Shown: positions 56,958 to 64,000 of the stretch, in pieces
Layout: each line of letters starts with the position of its first letter
Numbering within the stretch: position 1 is the stretch's first letter
NCBI RefSeq assembly: GCF_020595095.1
Contig: NZ_JAJDOP010000005.1
Coordinates: 248,001-312,000 of the forward strand
Length of the DNA: 64,000 bases
Origin: Microvirga rosea
GTDB lineage: Bacteria > Pseudomonadota > Alphaproteobacteria > Rhizobiales > Beijerinckiaceae
Reading direction: 5' to 3'
Made by a program: the position numbers and the translations under genes
The notes under the pieces: model-generated
What the model saw: only the letters and a program-made list of their open reading frames with translations
What the model was told of the DNA's origin: nothing
The model's database searches: none

Positions 56958-56976
56958 TCCCGCTCCCTCCGCCATT
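56958..56976 (+). repeat. attR: 19-bp direct repeat
   Basis: Exact copy of 40584-40602, flanked by GGCGGAG on the left so that GGCGGAG...CTCCGCC also forms a 7-bp inverted repeat. Only the end of the tRNA is present here, so the functional tRNA is the attL copy. Confidence 0.92.
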
Positions 56977-57234
56977 ATCTAAGTCTCTGATATTATTAAG
57001 CTTTCTATTTCCAGGCACCTTCTCCTAAGTGCCGGGTTTCTTTTATCAATTTTAGGACAGCCATTCTCTGAGAGACGTTCTCCGGAGGCCAAAGGGGACC
57101 TCCAAGGCTCCAGCTTTGGCTCCGTTCTCCGCCTGAAAACCACCCAGTCCGGTTGCCATGCAGTAGGGGCTGTCACCGGTTTGACCCATGTCCTCGCTTC
57201 GCTTGAAAGCAGAACTTCGGCTAAGGTCTGAAGT

Positions 57235-57679
57235 ATGCATCCTAAACGGGCGCACGGCTCGCTTTTGCACAGATGTGCCGACGGAAAAGCCTATCAGGCT
57301 GATATTGTCATCGGAGCCGGCGGTCCTGGGGCTCACGGACTCATTAGCCACCGCATGCTGAAACCGGGAGCCAACGGCCATCGTGCTTGGCTATGGCCTT
57401 GCTCCCGATGTGCTTCAGAAAGCGGATCGCGTTCTTGCCACCAGCGAGGCTCAGATGCATACCACCGGCAAAGACCTTGCCGATGATCACGGCCACTTCC
57501 CCAAAGTTGATGCGGAACTCACCGACATTCTGCTCGGACACAAGCGTGCACGCACCAATCCGCATGAGATCGTCTTTGCTTATAACAGCGGCCTCGCTGT
57601 GACCGATGTCGCCGTTGCCGGTGCCGTTTATCAGGCAGCGCGCACGGCCGGGATTGGCCATCGGATCGGCGGATTCTGA
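57235..57679 (+). pseudogene. Ornithine cyclodeaminase-family remnant
   Basis: Only the C-terminal half is left. One frame reads AYQADIVIGAGGPGAHGLIS and RMLKPGA (about 57280-57370), then the frame shifts and continues as AIVLGYGLAPDVLQKADRV, ILLGHKRARTNPHEIVFAY and NSGLAVTDVAVAGAVYQAAR to the stop at 57679. These are the usual late motifs of ornithine cyclodeaminase/mu-crystallin proteins. The N-terminal ~190 residues are missing, and the gene starts about 260 bp past attR. Confidence 0.75.
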
Positions 57680-57680
57680 T

Positions 57681-58044
57681 CATGCTGCCGTCTATTCGAC
57701 TGAACCCGCATCTGGACGGGCTCGGCCGACGTCTTGTGGCATCGGAGCCTGATCTCATCCGTCACCTGGTTCAAGAATACGGCTCCCCTGCCATATCCTG
57801 CCGCCCAACGCATTCATGAAGCGCGCAGAGGCTTTCAAGCGCATCTTCAAAGAGGCTGGTGTGAGAGGCTTCGTCCTCTACGCCTCGAAGCGAATAAAAG
57901 TGGGACGTTTCTGGAAGCCGCGTCCCAGTGCGGGATTGGCGTCGACGTTGCCAGCCGGGAGGAGATGACGGCTGCTCTTGCAGCAGGCGTCAAAGGCGAG
58001 AACCTGACGCTCACCGGGCCCGACAAAGGCCCATTCCTCCACCG
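57681..58044 (+). pseudogene. PLP-dependent decarboxylase (diaminopimelate/ornithine type) remnant
   Basis: An N-terminal fragment with several frameshifts. It starts MLPSIRLNPHLDGLGRRLVA and continues to EYGSP, changes frame for QRIHE, again for AEAFKRIFKEAGVRGFVLYA, and again for ANKSGTFLEAASQCGIGVDV and SREEMTAALAAGV. The reading YASK/AN in this order is the usual PLP-lysine region of group IV decarboxylases. It ends where the oppositely oriented hydrolase gene begins. Together with the cyclodeaminase remnant it suggests a lost amino-acid gene pair. Confidence 0.7.
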
Positions 58045-58613
58045 CCTCGCTCTGCGACAAAATCTGAATGACCCACATTCGGCTGGCGTCGAGCTACTTC
58101 CTTAAGCCACGTCAGGCCTTCCGGCCACGAACCATGACCACTGGCGACATTGATATGCCCGACATCACCTGCATCGACGAAGGTCGCTCCCCAAATTTTA
58201 GCGAGGGAGCGCGCCTGCGCTTGAGCCATATAGGGATCGGTGCGACTAGCAACGAGGGTTGCAGGAAATTGAAAAGGGGAAGCCGGCAGCGGAGCAAAGG
58301 ACGCGATACAGGGAATACGTGTCTGCAACAGTTCGGGATCGGCAGGAGCTACAAGCAATGCACCTGCGATATCCAGATCCGAATAGTGAGATGCCAGGTG
58401 AGCTATCAAGATTGTTCCGAGACTATGGCCGACCAGGATGGCTCCCGGTCTTCTCTCCACATAATGCAGTAAGGTTCGAAGCCAAATTTCGAGGTTTGGC
58501 TCTTCCCAGTTGTCCTGGCGAACTCGTTCTACATTGTCCAGATCCACCTCCCAACGACTCTGCCAATGCTCCGGCTCAGAGCCATGCAATCCAGGAACGA
58601 TAAGAATTGTCAT
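58011..58613 (-). CDS. RBBP9/YdeN family serine hydrolase
   Basis: 200 residues. It begins MTILIVPGLHGSEPEHWQSRW, the RBBP9/YdeN signature, with the nucleophile in GAILVGHSLGTILI (Gly-His-Ser-Leu-Gly) and a late GDVGHINVASGHGSWPEG providing His. Substrates of this family are poorly known. GAGGAG precedes the ATG at 58613. The C-terminus runs about 20 residues past the usual end, into the sequence of the decarboxylase pseudogene on the other strand, which may mean that its own end was changed. Confidence 0.85.
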   Translation of the reverse strand: MTILIVPGLHGSEPEHWQSRWEVDLDNVERVRQDNWEEPNLEIWLRTLLHYVERRPGAILVGHSLGTILIAHLASHYSDLDIAGALLVAPADPELLQTRIPCIASFAPLPASPFQFPATLVASRTDPYMAQAQARSLAKIWGATFVDAGDVGHINVASGHGSWPEGLTWLKEVARRQPNVGHSDFVAERGGGGMGLCRAR

Positions 58614-58795
58614 GGCCCAACTCCTCAACGAAATAGAAGTATCATCGGCAATAGAACATCGGTCAATGAAATGAACCTATCGATTTTACACGGAAAGAAG
58701 AAGGAAATTGGAGACACAGCTTCAACGCAGAAACTTTTATTTCGGTGCGACGCGCTCATATCTCGAAACAGTTTTTCGATCTCGCATCACGATGA

Positions 58796-59788
58796 TCAAT
58801 TGATAACTGCGCTCGGGAGACGGAATTGGGCGCGAACGAGTTCGGCCGCCATATCGGGCTCGTCGATGGAATGGTTCGAGTCAGTGACAATGGTGAACTC
58901 GGCCTCGGGCCAAGCCTCCTTCAGATCCCATGCCGTGCGAGGAGGCGTGACGACATCGTAGCGTCCTTGAACGATTTCACACGGCAGATGACGGATGCGC
59001 TCAACGCCGCGAAGCACGGCATTCTCCGGCACGAAGAAACCGTTGATGCAGTAATGCGAGAAGATGCGAGCTGAAGTCAGAGCCTGCCTGGAATCGCTGA
59101 TGCTCTGGACATAGGACGCATTCGGCCTGAACGACCCAACCCCTCCCGAAAACGTTCGGACGGCAACCGCTGCGGGGAGATGAATTTCGGGATCGGGATC
59201 GATGAGCCTTTTGTAATAGCCCGCGAGAACATCGCTCCTCTCTGCCTCGGGAAGAAAGTCACGCAGCGCGCGCCAATATTCGGGAAATAGAGCGCTGATA
59301 CCGTTCTGCCACCACCAATCGAACTCGAATTTCCGGCCAAGCGCTATGCCTCGTAGCAGCAATCCTAAGACGGCATCGGGGTGAGCCTGCGCATAGGCCA
59401 GCGCGAGAAAGCTGCCCCAGGAGCCGCCGCTCACGACCCAGGGGCCAACACCAAGATGAAGGCGGAGCTTCTCGATATCGGACACGAGATGCTGCGTCGC
59501 GTTGCCTTCAAGTTCGGCATAGGGCTCGGAGCGTCCGCAGCCGCGCTGGTCGAAGAGAACGATGCGCCAAATGGCAGGATCGAAATAGCGCCGGTTGATC
59601 GGACGGAAACCCGCTCCGGGACCGCCATGGAGATGAACGAGCGGAATGCCTTCGGGATCGCCGCATTGCTCGTAATAGATCCGGTGCTCCTCACTGACCT
59701 CCAGATAGCCGCTGTCGAACGGCTCGATGGACGGAAAGAGCGCATCATCGAGAGTCGCCGGCTGCGTTTTGAGAGGTTCGTCTGCCAT
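58796..59788 (-). CDS. pip: Proline iminopeptidase
   Basis: 330-residue prolyl aminopeptidase (alpha/beta hydrolase, S33) that removes N-terminal proline from peptides in the cytoplasm. Motifs: LVHLHGGPGAGF (oxyanion), LFDQRGCGRSEPY, the nucleophile GGSWGSFLAL (Gly-x-Ser-x-Gly), and late QGRYDVVTPP (Asp) and DSNHSIDEP (His). It starts two bases after the permease gene stop, so it is the last gene of the peptide import operon and probably digests what the transporter brings in. Confidence 0.92.
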   Translation of the reverse strand: MADEPLKTQPATLDDALFPSIEPFDSGYLEVSEEHRIYYEQCGDPEGIPLVHLHGGPGAGFRPINRRYFDPAIWRIVLFDQRGCGRSEPYAELEGNATQHLVSDIEKLRLHLGVGPWVVSGGSWGSFLALAYAQAHPDAVLGLLLRGIALGRKFEFDWWWQNGISALFPEYWRALRDFLPEAERSDVLAGYYKRLIDPDPEIHLPAAVAVRTFSGGVGSFRPNASYVQSISDSRQALTSARIFSHYCINGFFVPENAVLRGVERIRHLPCEIVQGRYDVVTPPRTAWDLKEAWPEAEFTIVTDSNHSIDEPDMAAELVRAQFRLPSAVIN

Positions 59789-59790
59789 TC

Positions 59791-60705
59791 CTATTCTGCT
59801 CGCGGATCGAAAGCGTCTTGGAGGCCATCACCGATGAAGTTCACGGCGATGACGGTGATGAAGATGAGAAGGCCGGGATAGATCGCGAGCATCGGCGCGG
59901 TCGCGACAAGCTCCTGCGCATTGTTGAGCATATTGCCCCAGCTCGGAGTCGGCGGGGCGATGCCGAAACCGAGGAAGCTCAAGACGGCCTCGAAGAGGAT
60001 GACGCTGCCGAGCACCTGACTGCATGCGACGATGATCGGCGCGATCACGTTGGGCAGGACACTGCGCAACAGGATGCGGACCGTACCTGCCCCCGAAACA
60101 CGCGCCGCCAGCACGAACTCTCGCTCGCGGATGCTGAGTGTGGAAGCGCGCACGAGGCGCGCGATGCGGGTCCAGTCGATCAGGGCGATGATCAGGACGA
60201 TCCGATAGAAACTCGCAGCACTGGAACGTGCGAAGTCGGCCGAGAACCCCAGCTTCGTTAGATCGATCGCAGCCAGTACGATGAGAAGTGGCAGGAGCGG
60301 AAGCGCGATGATGCCATCGGTGAAGCGCATCAGCAGCGCATCCAAGTTCCCACCGAAGTAGCCAGCCGCCAAGCCGATCGAAATGCCGATCACTGCACCG
60401 AGCAGTGTCGCAGCAATGCCGACCCCTAGTGATACCTGTCCGCCATACATGAGCCGGATCAAGACATCGCGCCCCAGCTCGTCATGACCCAGCCAATTTG
60501 TCGCCGACCGTCCATCGAAGCGGCTTAGGAGATCTGCATTGTTGGCATCGATCCCGAGCAGGGCCTCCAGGGGGGCTGCGGCCAGGGAAAAAACGATGAG
60601 AGCGACAAGGACATAGAGACCGGAAAGCGCCGTCCTATTGCGCCGGAAGCGCCTCCAGCGCCTCTGCCAGGGGGCGTTATCCACGGCAATCGCAAGCGCA
60701 TTCAT
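59791..60705 (-). CDS. dppC: Peptide ABC transporter permease (DppC-like)
   Basis: 304-residue permease of the DppC/OppC type with an N-terminal OppC domain and about six membrane segments. The ATG at 60705 overlaps the stop of the DppB-like gene (ATGA); a longer start at 60732 is possible but would overlap by 31 bp. The EAA-like loop is near VRASTLSIREREFVLAARV. Forms the channel with DppB. Confidence 0.9.
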   Translation of the reverse strand: MNALAIAVDNAPWQRRWRRFRRNRTALSGLYVLVALIVFSLAAAPLEALLGIDANNADLLSRFDGRSATNWLGHDELGRDVLIRLMYGGQVSLGVGIAATLLGAVIGISIGLAAGYFGGNLDALLMRFTDGIIALPLLPLLIVLAAIDLTKLGFSADFARSSAASFYRIVLIIALIDWTRIARLVRASTLSIREREFVLAARVSGAGTVRILLRSVLPNVIAPIIVACSQVLGSVILFEAVLSFLGFGIAPPTPSWGNMLNNAQELVATAPMLAIYPGLLIFITVIAVNFIGDGLQDAFDPRAE

Positions 60706-61655
60706 ATCACGGAAATCCTTGGATCGAGCCATGCACAGGCGAGATCGGCCAGGAGATTGCCGATCAGAGTTGCGAAGGTGGCAAAGAGGAGGGCAACGAG
60801 GGCGAGATTGTAATCGTTACCCAGGATTGCGTCATAGATGGTCTTGCCCAGTCCCCGTTGTGCAAACATGGTCTCGGTGATGAGAGCCCCGGAGAACAGC
60901 GTGCCAAAGTTCATGCCGATTACGGTAATGACCGAGGACAGAGCGTTTGGAACGCCATGGCGCAGAACCACGCGTGGCTCGCGTGCACCTTTGGCCCGTG
61001 CAGTGCGAATGAAGTCCATGCGCAACGTTTCGATCAGGGCTGAGCGGGCATAGCGTGTCACGCCGCCGATATTCGCGATGACGAGGGTCGTCACGGGAAG
61101 AATGAGAAAGCGAGCATTGCCCAAGAAGCCCTCCTCCCCTGGTCTCCCCATCCCGCTGGCTGGAAGCCAACCGAGCCAGACAGCGAACGTTAGGATAAGG
61201 ATGAGGGCGAGCCAGAAGGACGGGAGGGAGATGCCGGCAAAGCTGATGAAGCTCACGAGCGTATCGATCTTGCCGCCTGGACGCAGAGCTGACAGGATTC
61301 CAAGAGCGGTGGCGAGAATGCTGCTGATCACGAGTGTCAGCGCCACAAGCTTCGTAGTTTGCCAAAGCGCCGGGCCGATGATGTCAAGCACGGGTTGGGC
61401 ATAAACGCGGGAGAAGCCGAAATCTCCCTGCAACGCAGCTATCAGCCAGTGTCCGTAACGGGTGACGAGCGGCTCGTCGAGGCTGTACAGGGCACGCAAC
61501 CTATCCGCGTCAGCTGCCGTTATGCCGGGATTGGACATGACCATAAGGTCGATGGGATCACCCGGCATCAGCCCAATAAGGCCATAGACCACAAAGGACA
61601 TGGCGAGCAGAACGATGGCCATACCGAGAAGGCGGCGCAGGAAAAACATGATCAT
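60702..61655 (-). CDS. dppB: Peptide ABC transporter permease (DppB-like)
   Basis: 317-residue DppB/OppB-type permease, about six membrane segments, with GLMPGDPIDLMVMSNPGIT in the first periplasmic loop and SALIETLRMDFIRTARAKGA as the ATPase-contact loop. ATG at 61655 overlaps the upstream ATPase gene stop (ATGA). Confidence 0.92.
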   Translation of the reverse strand: MIMFFLRRLLGMAIVLLAMSFVVYGLIGLMPGDPIDLMVMSNPGITAADADRLRALYSLDEPLVTRYGHWLIAALQGDFGFSRVYAQPVLDIIGPALWQTTKLVALTLVISSILATALGILSALRPGGKIDTLVSFISFAGISLPSFWLALILILTFAVWLGWLPASGMGRPGEEGFLGNARFLILPVTTLVIANIGGVTRYARSALIETLRMDFIRTARAKGAREPRVVLRHGVPNALSSVITVIGMNFGTLFSGALITETMFAQRGLGKTIYDAILGNDYNLALVALLFATFATLIGNLLADLACAWLDPRISVI

Positions 61656-62632
61656 AGAGCCTCGCCGGCAAAGTGGCACGCCGCGAGATGAGCCCTATCG
61701 CCAGCATGTGACTTAAGTTCCGGGCGTTCTCGGCGACAGATATCCTTCGCGAGAGGGCAGCGCGGGTGGAACCCACAGCCCGAGGGTATAGCCAACGGGC
61801 CCGGCAGATCGCCCTCAATCAGACTTCTCCTGCGGCGCCGGTGGCCGATACGTGGCACAGCTGCCAGGAGACCCTGCGTATAGGGATGCCGGGGGGCGGC
61901 AAAGAGCGCATCGCGTCCGGCGATTTCCACGAGGCGCCCGAGATACATAACCGCGACACGGTCGGCAATATGATGAACAGCGGCAAGGTCGTGGCTGATA
62001 AAGAGATAGCTGAGTCCGCGTTGACGCTTGAGAGCGCCGAGCAGATTGAGCACTTGGCTCTGCACCGAGACGTCGAGAGCAGACAACGGCTCGTCAGCAA
62101 CAACGATCTGCGGCTCCGGCGCGAGAGCCCTGGCAATCGCAATGCGCTGGCGTTGGCCGCCAGAGAATTCGTGTGGATGGCGGTTGAGGGTGTCCGCCGG
62201 CAAGCCGACCTGCCCGATCAGATCTTGCACGCGCTCCCGGATTTCCTGTGCGTTGCCTATGCCATTGACCTTTAAAGGATCGCTTAGAATTTCCGACACG
62301 GTCATGCGTGGGTCGAGCGAGGAAAACGGGTCCTGGAAGATCATCTGAATCGCACGGCGCACAGTCCTTCGGCTCGCACGCGGGAGATCGAGAATGTCCT
62401 GGCCTCGAAATGAAATGGCGCCCTTCGGCGCTTTGTAGAGGCCAGCAATCGCACGACCCGCCGTGGTCTTGCCGCAGCCACTCTCGCCCACGAGCGCCAG
62501 GGTTTCGCCGGAAGCAATATCGAAGCTCACATCCTGGACGGCGTGAATCGCGCGACGATGTCCAGTGAACAGATTCACCCTGCCAACCGGGAAGCTGATC
62601 GTGAGATCCTTGACTGAAAGAAGAGCGGTCAT
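61652..62632 (-). CDS. dppF: Peptide ABC transporter ATP-binding protein (DppF-like)
   Basis: 326-residue ATPase. Walker A GESGCGKTTAGR, signature FSGGQRQRIAIARAL, Walker B VVADEPLSALD, and the oligo/dipeptide C-terminal domain with CGFHPRCPLAKDIC. Start overlaps the upstream ATPase gene stop (62629-62632). Usual DppF partner of DppD. Confidence 0.92.
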   Translation of the reverse strand: MTALLSVKDLTISFPVGRVNLFTGHRRAIHAVQDVSFDIASGETLALVGESGCGKTTAGRAIAGLYKAPKGAISFRGQDILDLPRASRRTVRRAIQMIFQDPFSSLDPRMTVSEILSDPLKVNGIGNAQEIRERVQDLIGQVGLPADTLNRHPHEFSGGQRQRIAIARALAPEPQIVVADEPLSALDVSVQSQVLNLLGALKRQRGLSYLFISHDLAAVHHIADRVAVMYLGRLVEIAGRDALFAAPRHPYTQGLLAAVPRIGHRRRRRSLIEGDLPGPLAIPSGCGFHPRCPLAKDICRRERPELKSHAGDRAHLAACHFAGEAL

Positions 62633-63645
62633 GGACGAGCCTTATGGCAGGCGACCTCATGCGCGGGCTCGACTGTGATCAAAGCGGGCACGAGGGCGCG
62701 GCACTCCGAATCCGCTTTATGGCAGCGTCCGGCAAAGCGGCAACCCTTATGGTTTCCATCAAGATGCGGGACTACGCCGGGAATGACCGCCAGCTGCTCT
62801 TGGCGATTATCGATCATCGGCATGGTCGCTATTAGGCCTTGCGTATACGGATGAAGAGGCTTGGAGAAAAGTTCTTCGGCGCTCGCGCGTTCCACGACCT
62901 GTCCCGCATACATGACGATGACCTCATCCGCGATTTCCGACACGACGGCGAGATTGTGGCTGATGAACTGCACCGCCATGCCGATCTCGTCCTGCAGGCG
63001 TTGCATCAATTCGAGGATCTGCGCCTGGATCGTCACGTCGAGTGCCGTCGTCGGCTCGTCTGCAATCAGCACATCTGGACGACAGGCTAATGCCATCGCA
63101 ATCACAACGCGCTGGCGCATGCCGCCCGAGAGCTGATGCGGATATGACTTCGCGCGCTCGGCGGGCGACGGAATGCCAACGAGGCGCAGTTCCTCGACCG
63201 CGCGCTCACGCGCTTCCTTCCAGCCTAAAGACTCATGAAGATGCAAAACCTCCCCGATCTGATCGCCGACGCACATGCCGGGATTGAGCGCCGTCATGGG
63301 TTCCTGGAACACCATCGCAATGCGCTTCCCACGAATCTCAGGCCACTTCCCGGCCGCAATTCCTGACAAGTTCTGACCACTGACGACAATACGCCCCGTC
63401 ACGTGCGCCGGTTTCGGGACCAGACCTAAGAGAGCCAGCGCCGTCATAGACTTGCCGCAGCCGCTTTCTCCCACCACGCCGAGCGTCCGCCCACGCGCAA
63501 TCGTATAGCTCACGCCATCGACCACACGTCTTGGTCCTTCATGAGATGAAAAGTCGACGGACAGGCCGTCGACTTCGAGCGCTGGAGGGGAAATGGGCCT
63601 GGGCGCAATGTGCCCAGCCCTAGTTTCTGGGCGATCAGATTGCAT
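62629..63645 (-). CDS. dppD: Peptide ABC transporter ATP-binding protein (DppD-like)
   Basis: 338-residue ATPase. Walker [15 protein letters not shown], signature [15 protein letters not shown], Walker [13 protein letters not shown], and C-terminal [14 protein letters not shown] typical of dipeptide transporters (possible 4Fe-4S-like Cys pattern known in DppD/OppD). Start at 63645 overlaps the end of the binding-protein gene. Confidence 0.92.
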   Translation of the reverse strand: MQSDRPETRAGHIAPRPISPPALEVDGLSVDFSSHEGPRRVVDGVSYTIARGRTLGVVGESGCGKSMTALALLGLVPKPAHVTGRIVVSGQNLSGIAAGKWPEIRGKRIAMVFQEPMTALNPGMCVGDQIGEVLHLHESLGWKEARERAVEELRLVGIPSPAERAKSYPHQLSGGMRQRVVIAMALACRPDVLIADEPTTALDVTIQAQILELMQRLQDEIGMAVQFISHNLAVVSEIADEVIVMYAGQVVERASAEELFSKPLHPYTQGLIATMPMIDNRQEQLAVIPGVVPHLDGNHKGCRFAGRCHKADSECRALVPALITVEPAHEVACHKARP

Positions 63646-64000
63646 GCCAGGTTTCAGCCCAATGAGTGCTGACGCCGCTGCCCGTCGGTTCGATGCCCTT
63701 CAGCCATTTCGGAAGTGCGAAAGGCTGAACGCGGAAAAAGAGCGGGAGAACGGGCAGCTCCTCTACATAAATTTTCTGCAATTCGAACCAGAGCGGCTTG
63801 CGAGCCGCAGGATCAAGCTCGACGAGGAGCTTGTCCAGGGCAGCATCGAATTGCGGGTTAGAGAAGGCCGCAATGTTGTTTCCGGCCCAGTTGTTGCCTT
63901 CGACAGGAATGGCTGAGGTATGGAGGTTACGTACTGGCGGCTCGTCCGGATCGCTGGTCCAGGCATAGAGGGCAAGACCACTATAGGTGCGCTTGCGTGC
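63635..64000 (-). CDS. dppA: Peptide ABC transporter substrate-binding protein, family 5 (5' end outside window)
   Basis: C-terminal 121 residues of a periplasmic solute-binding protein. The visible part, YAWTSDPDEPPVRNLHTS, NNWAGNNIAAFSNPQFDAAL and ELQKIYVEELPVLPLFFRVQ, is typical of the last lobe of DppA/OppA family proteins. The stop at 63635-63637 overlaps the start of the first ATPase gene, so it heads the operon. Signal peptide and main body lie beyond the right edge. Confidence 0.88.
   Translation of the reverse strand, partial: ARKRTYSGLALYAWTSDPDEPPVRNLHTSAIPVEGNNWAGNNIAAFSNPQFDAALDKLLVELDPAARKPLWFELQKIYVEELPVLPLFFRVQPFALPKWLKGIEPTGSGVSTHWAETWHAI

Larger units (their letters stand above)
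40603..56976. mobile_element. Genomic island integrated in tRNA-Ser(GGA), about 16.4 kb
   Basis: Bounded by the 19-bp direct repeats at 40584-40602 and 56958-56976. It contains a complete tyrosine integrase immediately inside attL, and defence-type cargo: ParB-like/SNF2/Vsr/EVE-GIY operon, C5-cytosine methyltransferase, trypsin-like protease, GIY-YIG protein, soluble FtsH-like protease, HD plus YwgA pair, and an HTH/coiled-coil gene at attR. No conjugation, replication or phage structural genes are seen, so transfer would need help in trans. Parts (about 42.6-49 kb and 52.9-55.4 kb) look less GC-rich than the flanks by eye, consistent with foreign origin. Confidence 0.9.

Noticed and set aside
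40603..56976. Prophage
   Set aside because: No capsid, tail, lysis or packaging genes; only an integrase and defence-like cargo.
57383..57679. Intact 98-aa gene for a cyclodeaminase-like protein
   Set aside because: It is only the C-terminal third of the family; the preceding part is in another frame, so it is called a pseudogene.

Overview
The window looks like chromosome of a GC-rich alphaproteobacterium of the order Hyphomicrobiales, most probably the Microvirga/Methylobacteriaceae neighbourhood. This is inferred from family resemblance (DUF2852, DUF1127, DUF6894 and DUF1328 small proteins, the rsmI-yraN and rph/rdgB/hemW/hrcA housekeeping blocks) and not from a database search. Coding density is high, with many ATGA or TAATG overlaps marking translationally coupled operons.

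Region 1 (1-40.5 kb) is core chromosome: grpE (cut by the window edge) downstream of glnD; a sulfonate-type ABC importer (ssuA-ssuC-ssuB) followed by an OsmC protein; a lipoprotein PBP activator divergent from rsmI-yraN; a LysR regulator divergent from a DUF1127 protein; a lipid kinase; gshB; hemW; a TetR regulator and a DUF2852 protein separated by a perfect 13-bp inverted repeat; rph, an alpha/beta hydrolase and rdgB in one run, divergent from hrcA; dps; lepA; a homocysteine methyltransferase-like protein; transporters, two SDRs, ArsC, an MltB-type transglycosylase, a TRAP binding protein; a histidine kinase - KaiC-like ATPase - response regulator operon; a stand-alone RecD/Dda-like helicase; a very low-complexity Ser/Lys/Ala histone-H1-like protein; a PRC-barrel protein; mepA and msrA.

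Region 2 (40.5-57.0 kb) is an integrated genomic island. tRNA-Ser(GGA) lies at 40511-40600. Its last bases plus two following bases (40584-40602) are repeated exactly at 56958-56976, giving a 19-bp attL/attR pair about 16.4 kb apart, and a complete tyrosine integrase sits directly beside the tRNA. The cargo is almost entirely of a defence-island kind. A four-gene coupled operon encodes a ParB-like protein, an SNF2 helicase, a Vsr-type endonuclease and a protein with an EVE/PUA-like N-terminus and a GIY-YIG (T5orf172-like) C-terminus. It is divergent from a C5-cytosine DNA methyltransferase, which converges on an intracellular trypsin-like protease. A second module has a small protein, a GIY-YIG protein and a soluble FtsH-like AAA+ zinc protease. 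A third pairs an HD phosphohydrolase (dNTPase/SAMHD1-like) with a YwgA-family protein. The far end carries a 16-bp imperfect repeat array between a small 68-residue ORF and an HTH/coiled-coil protein next to attR. The ParB-SNF2-Vsr-EVE/GIY set with its methyltransferase and protease is the best candidate for an undescribed system.

Region 3 (57.0-64 kb) returns to chromosome. It begins with decayed, multiply frameshifted remnants of an ornithine cyclodeaminase-like gene and a PLP decarboxylase-like gene, then an RBBP9/YdeN hydrolase. A tightly overlapped peptide importer operon read on the minus strand (binding protein cut by the window edge, two ATPases, two permeases) ends in a proline iminopeptidase, which suggests uptake and hydrolysis of proline-containing peptides.
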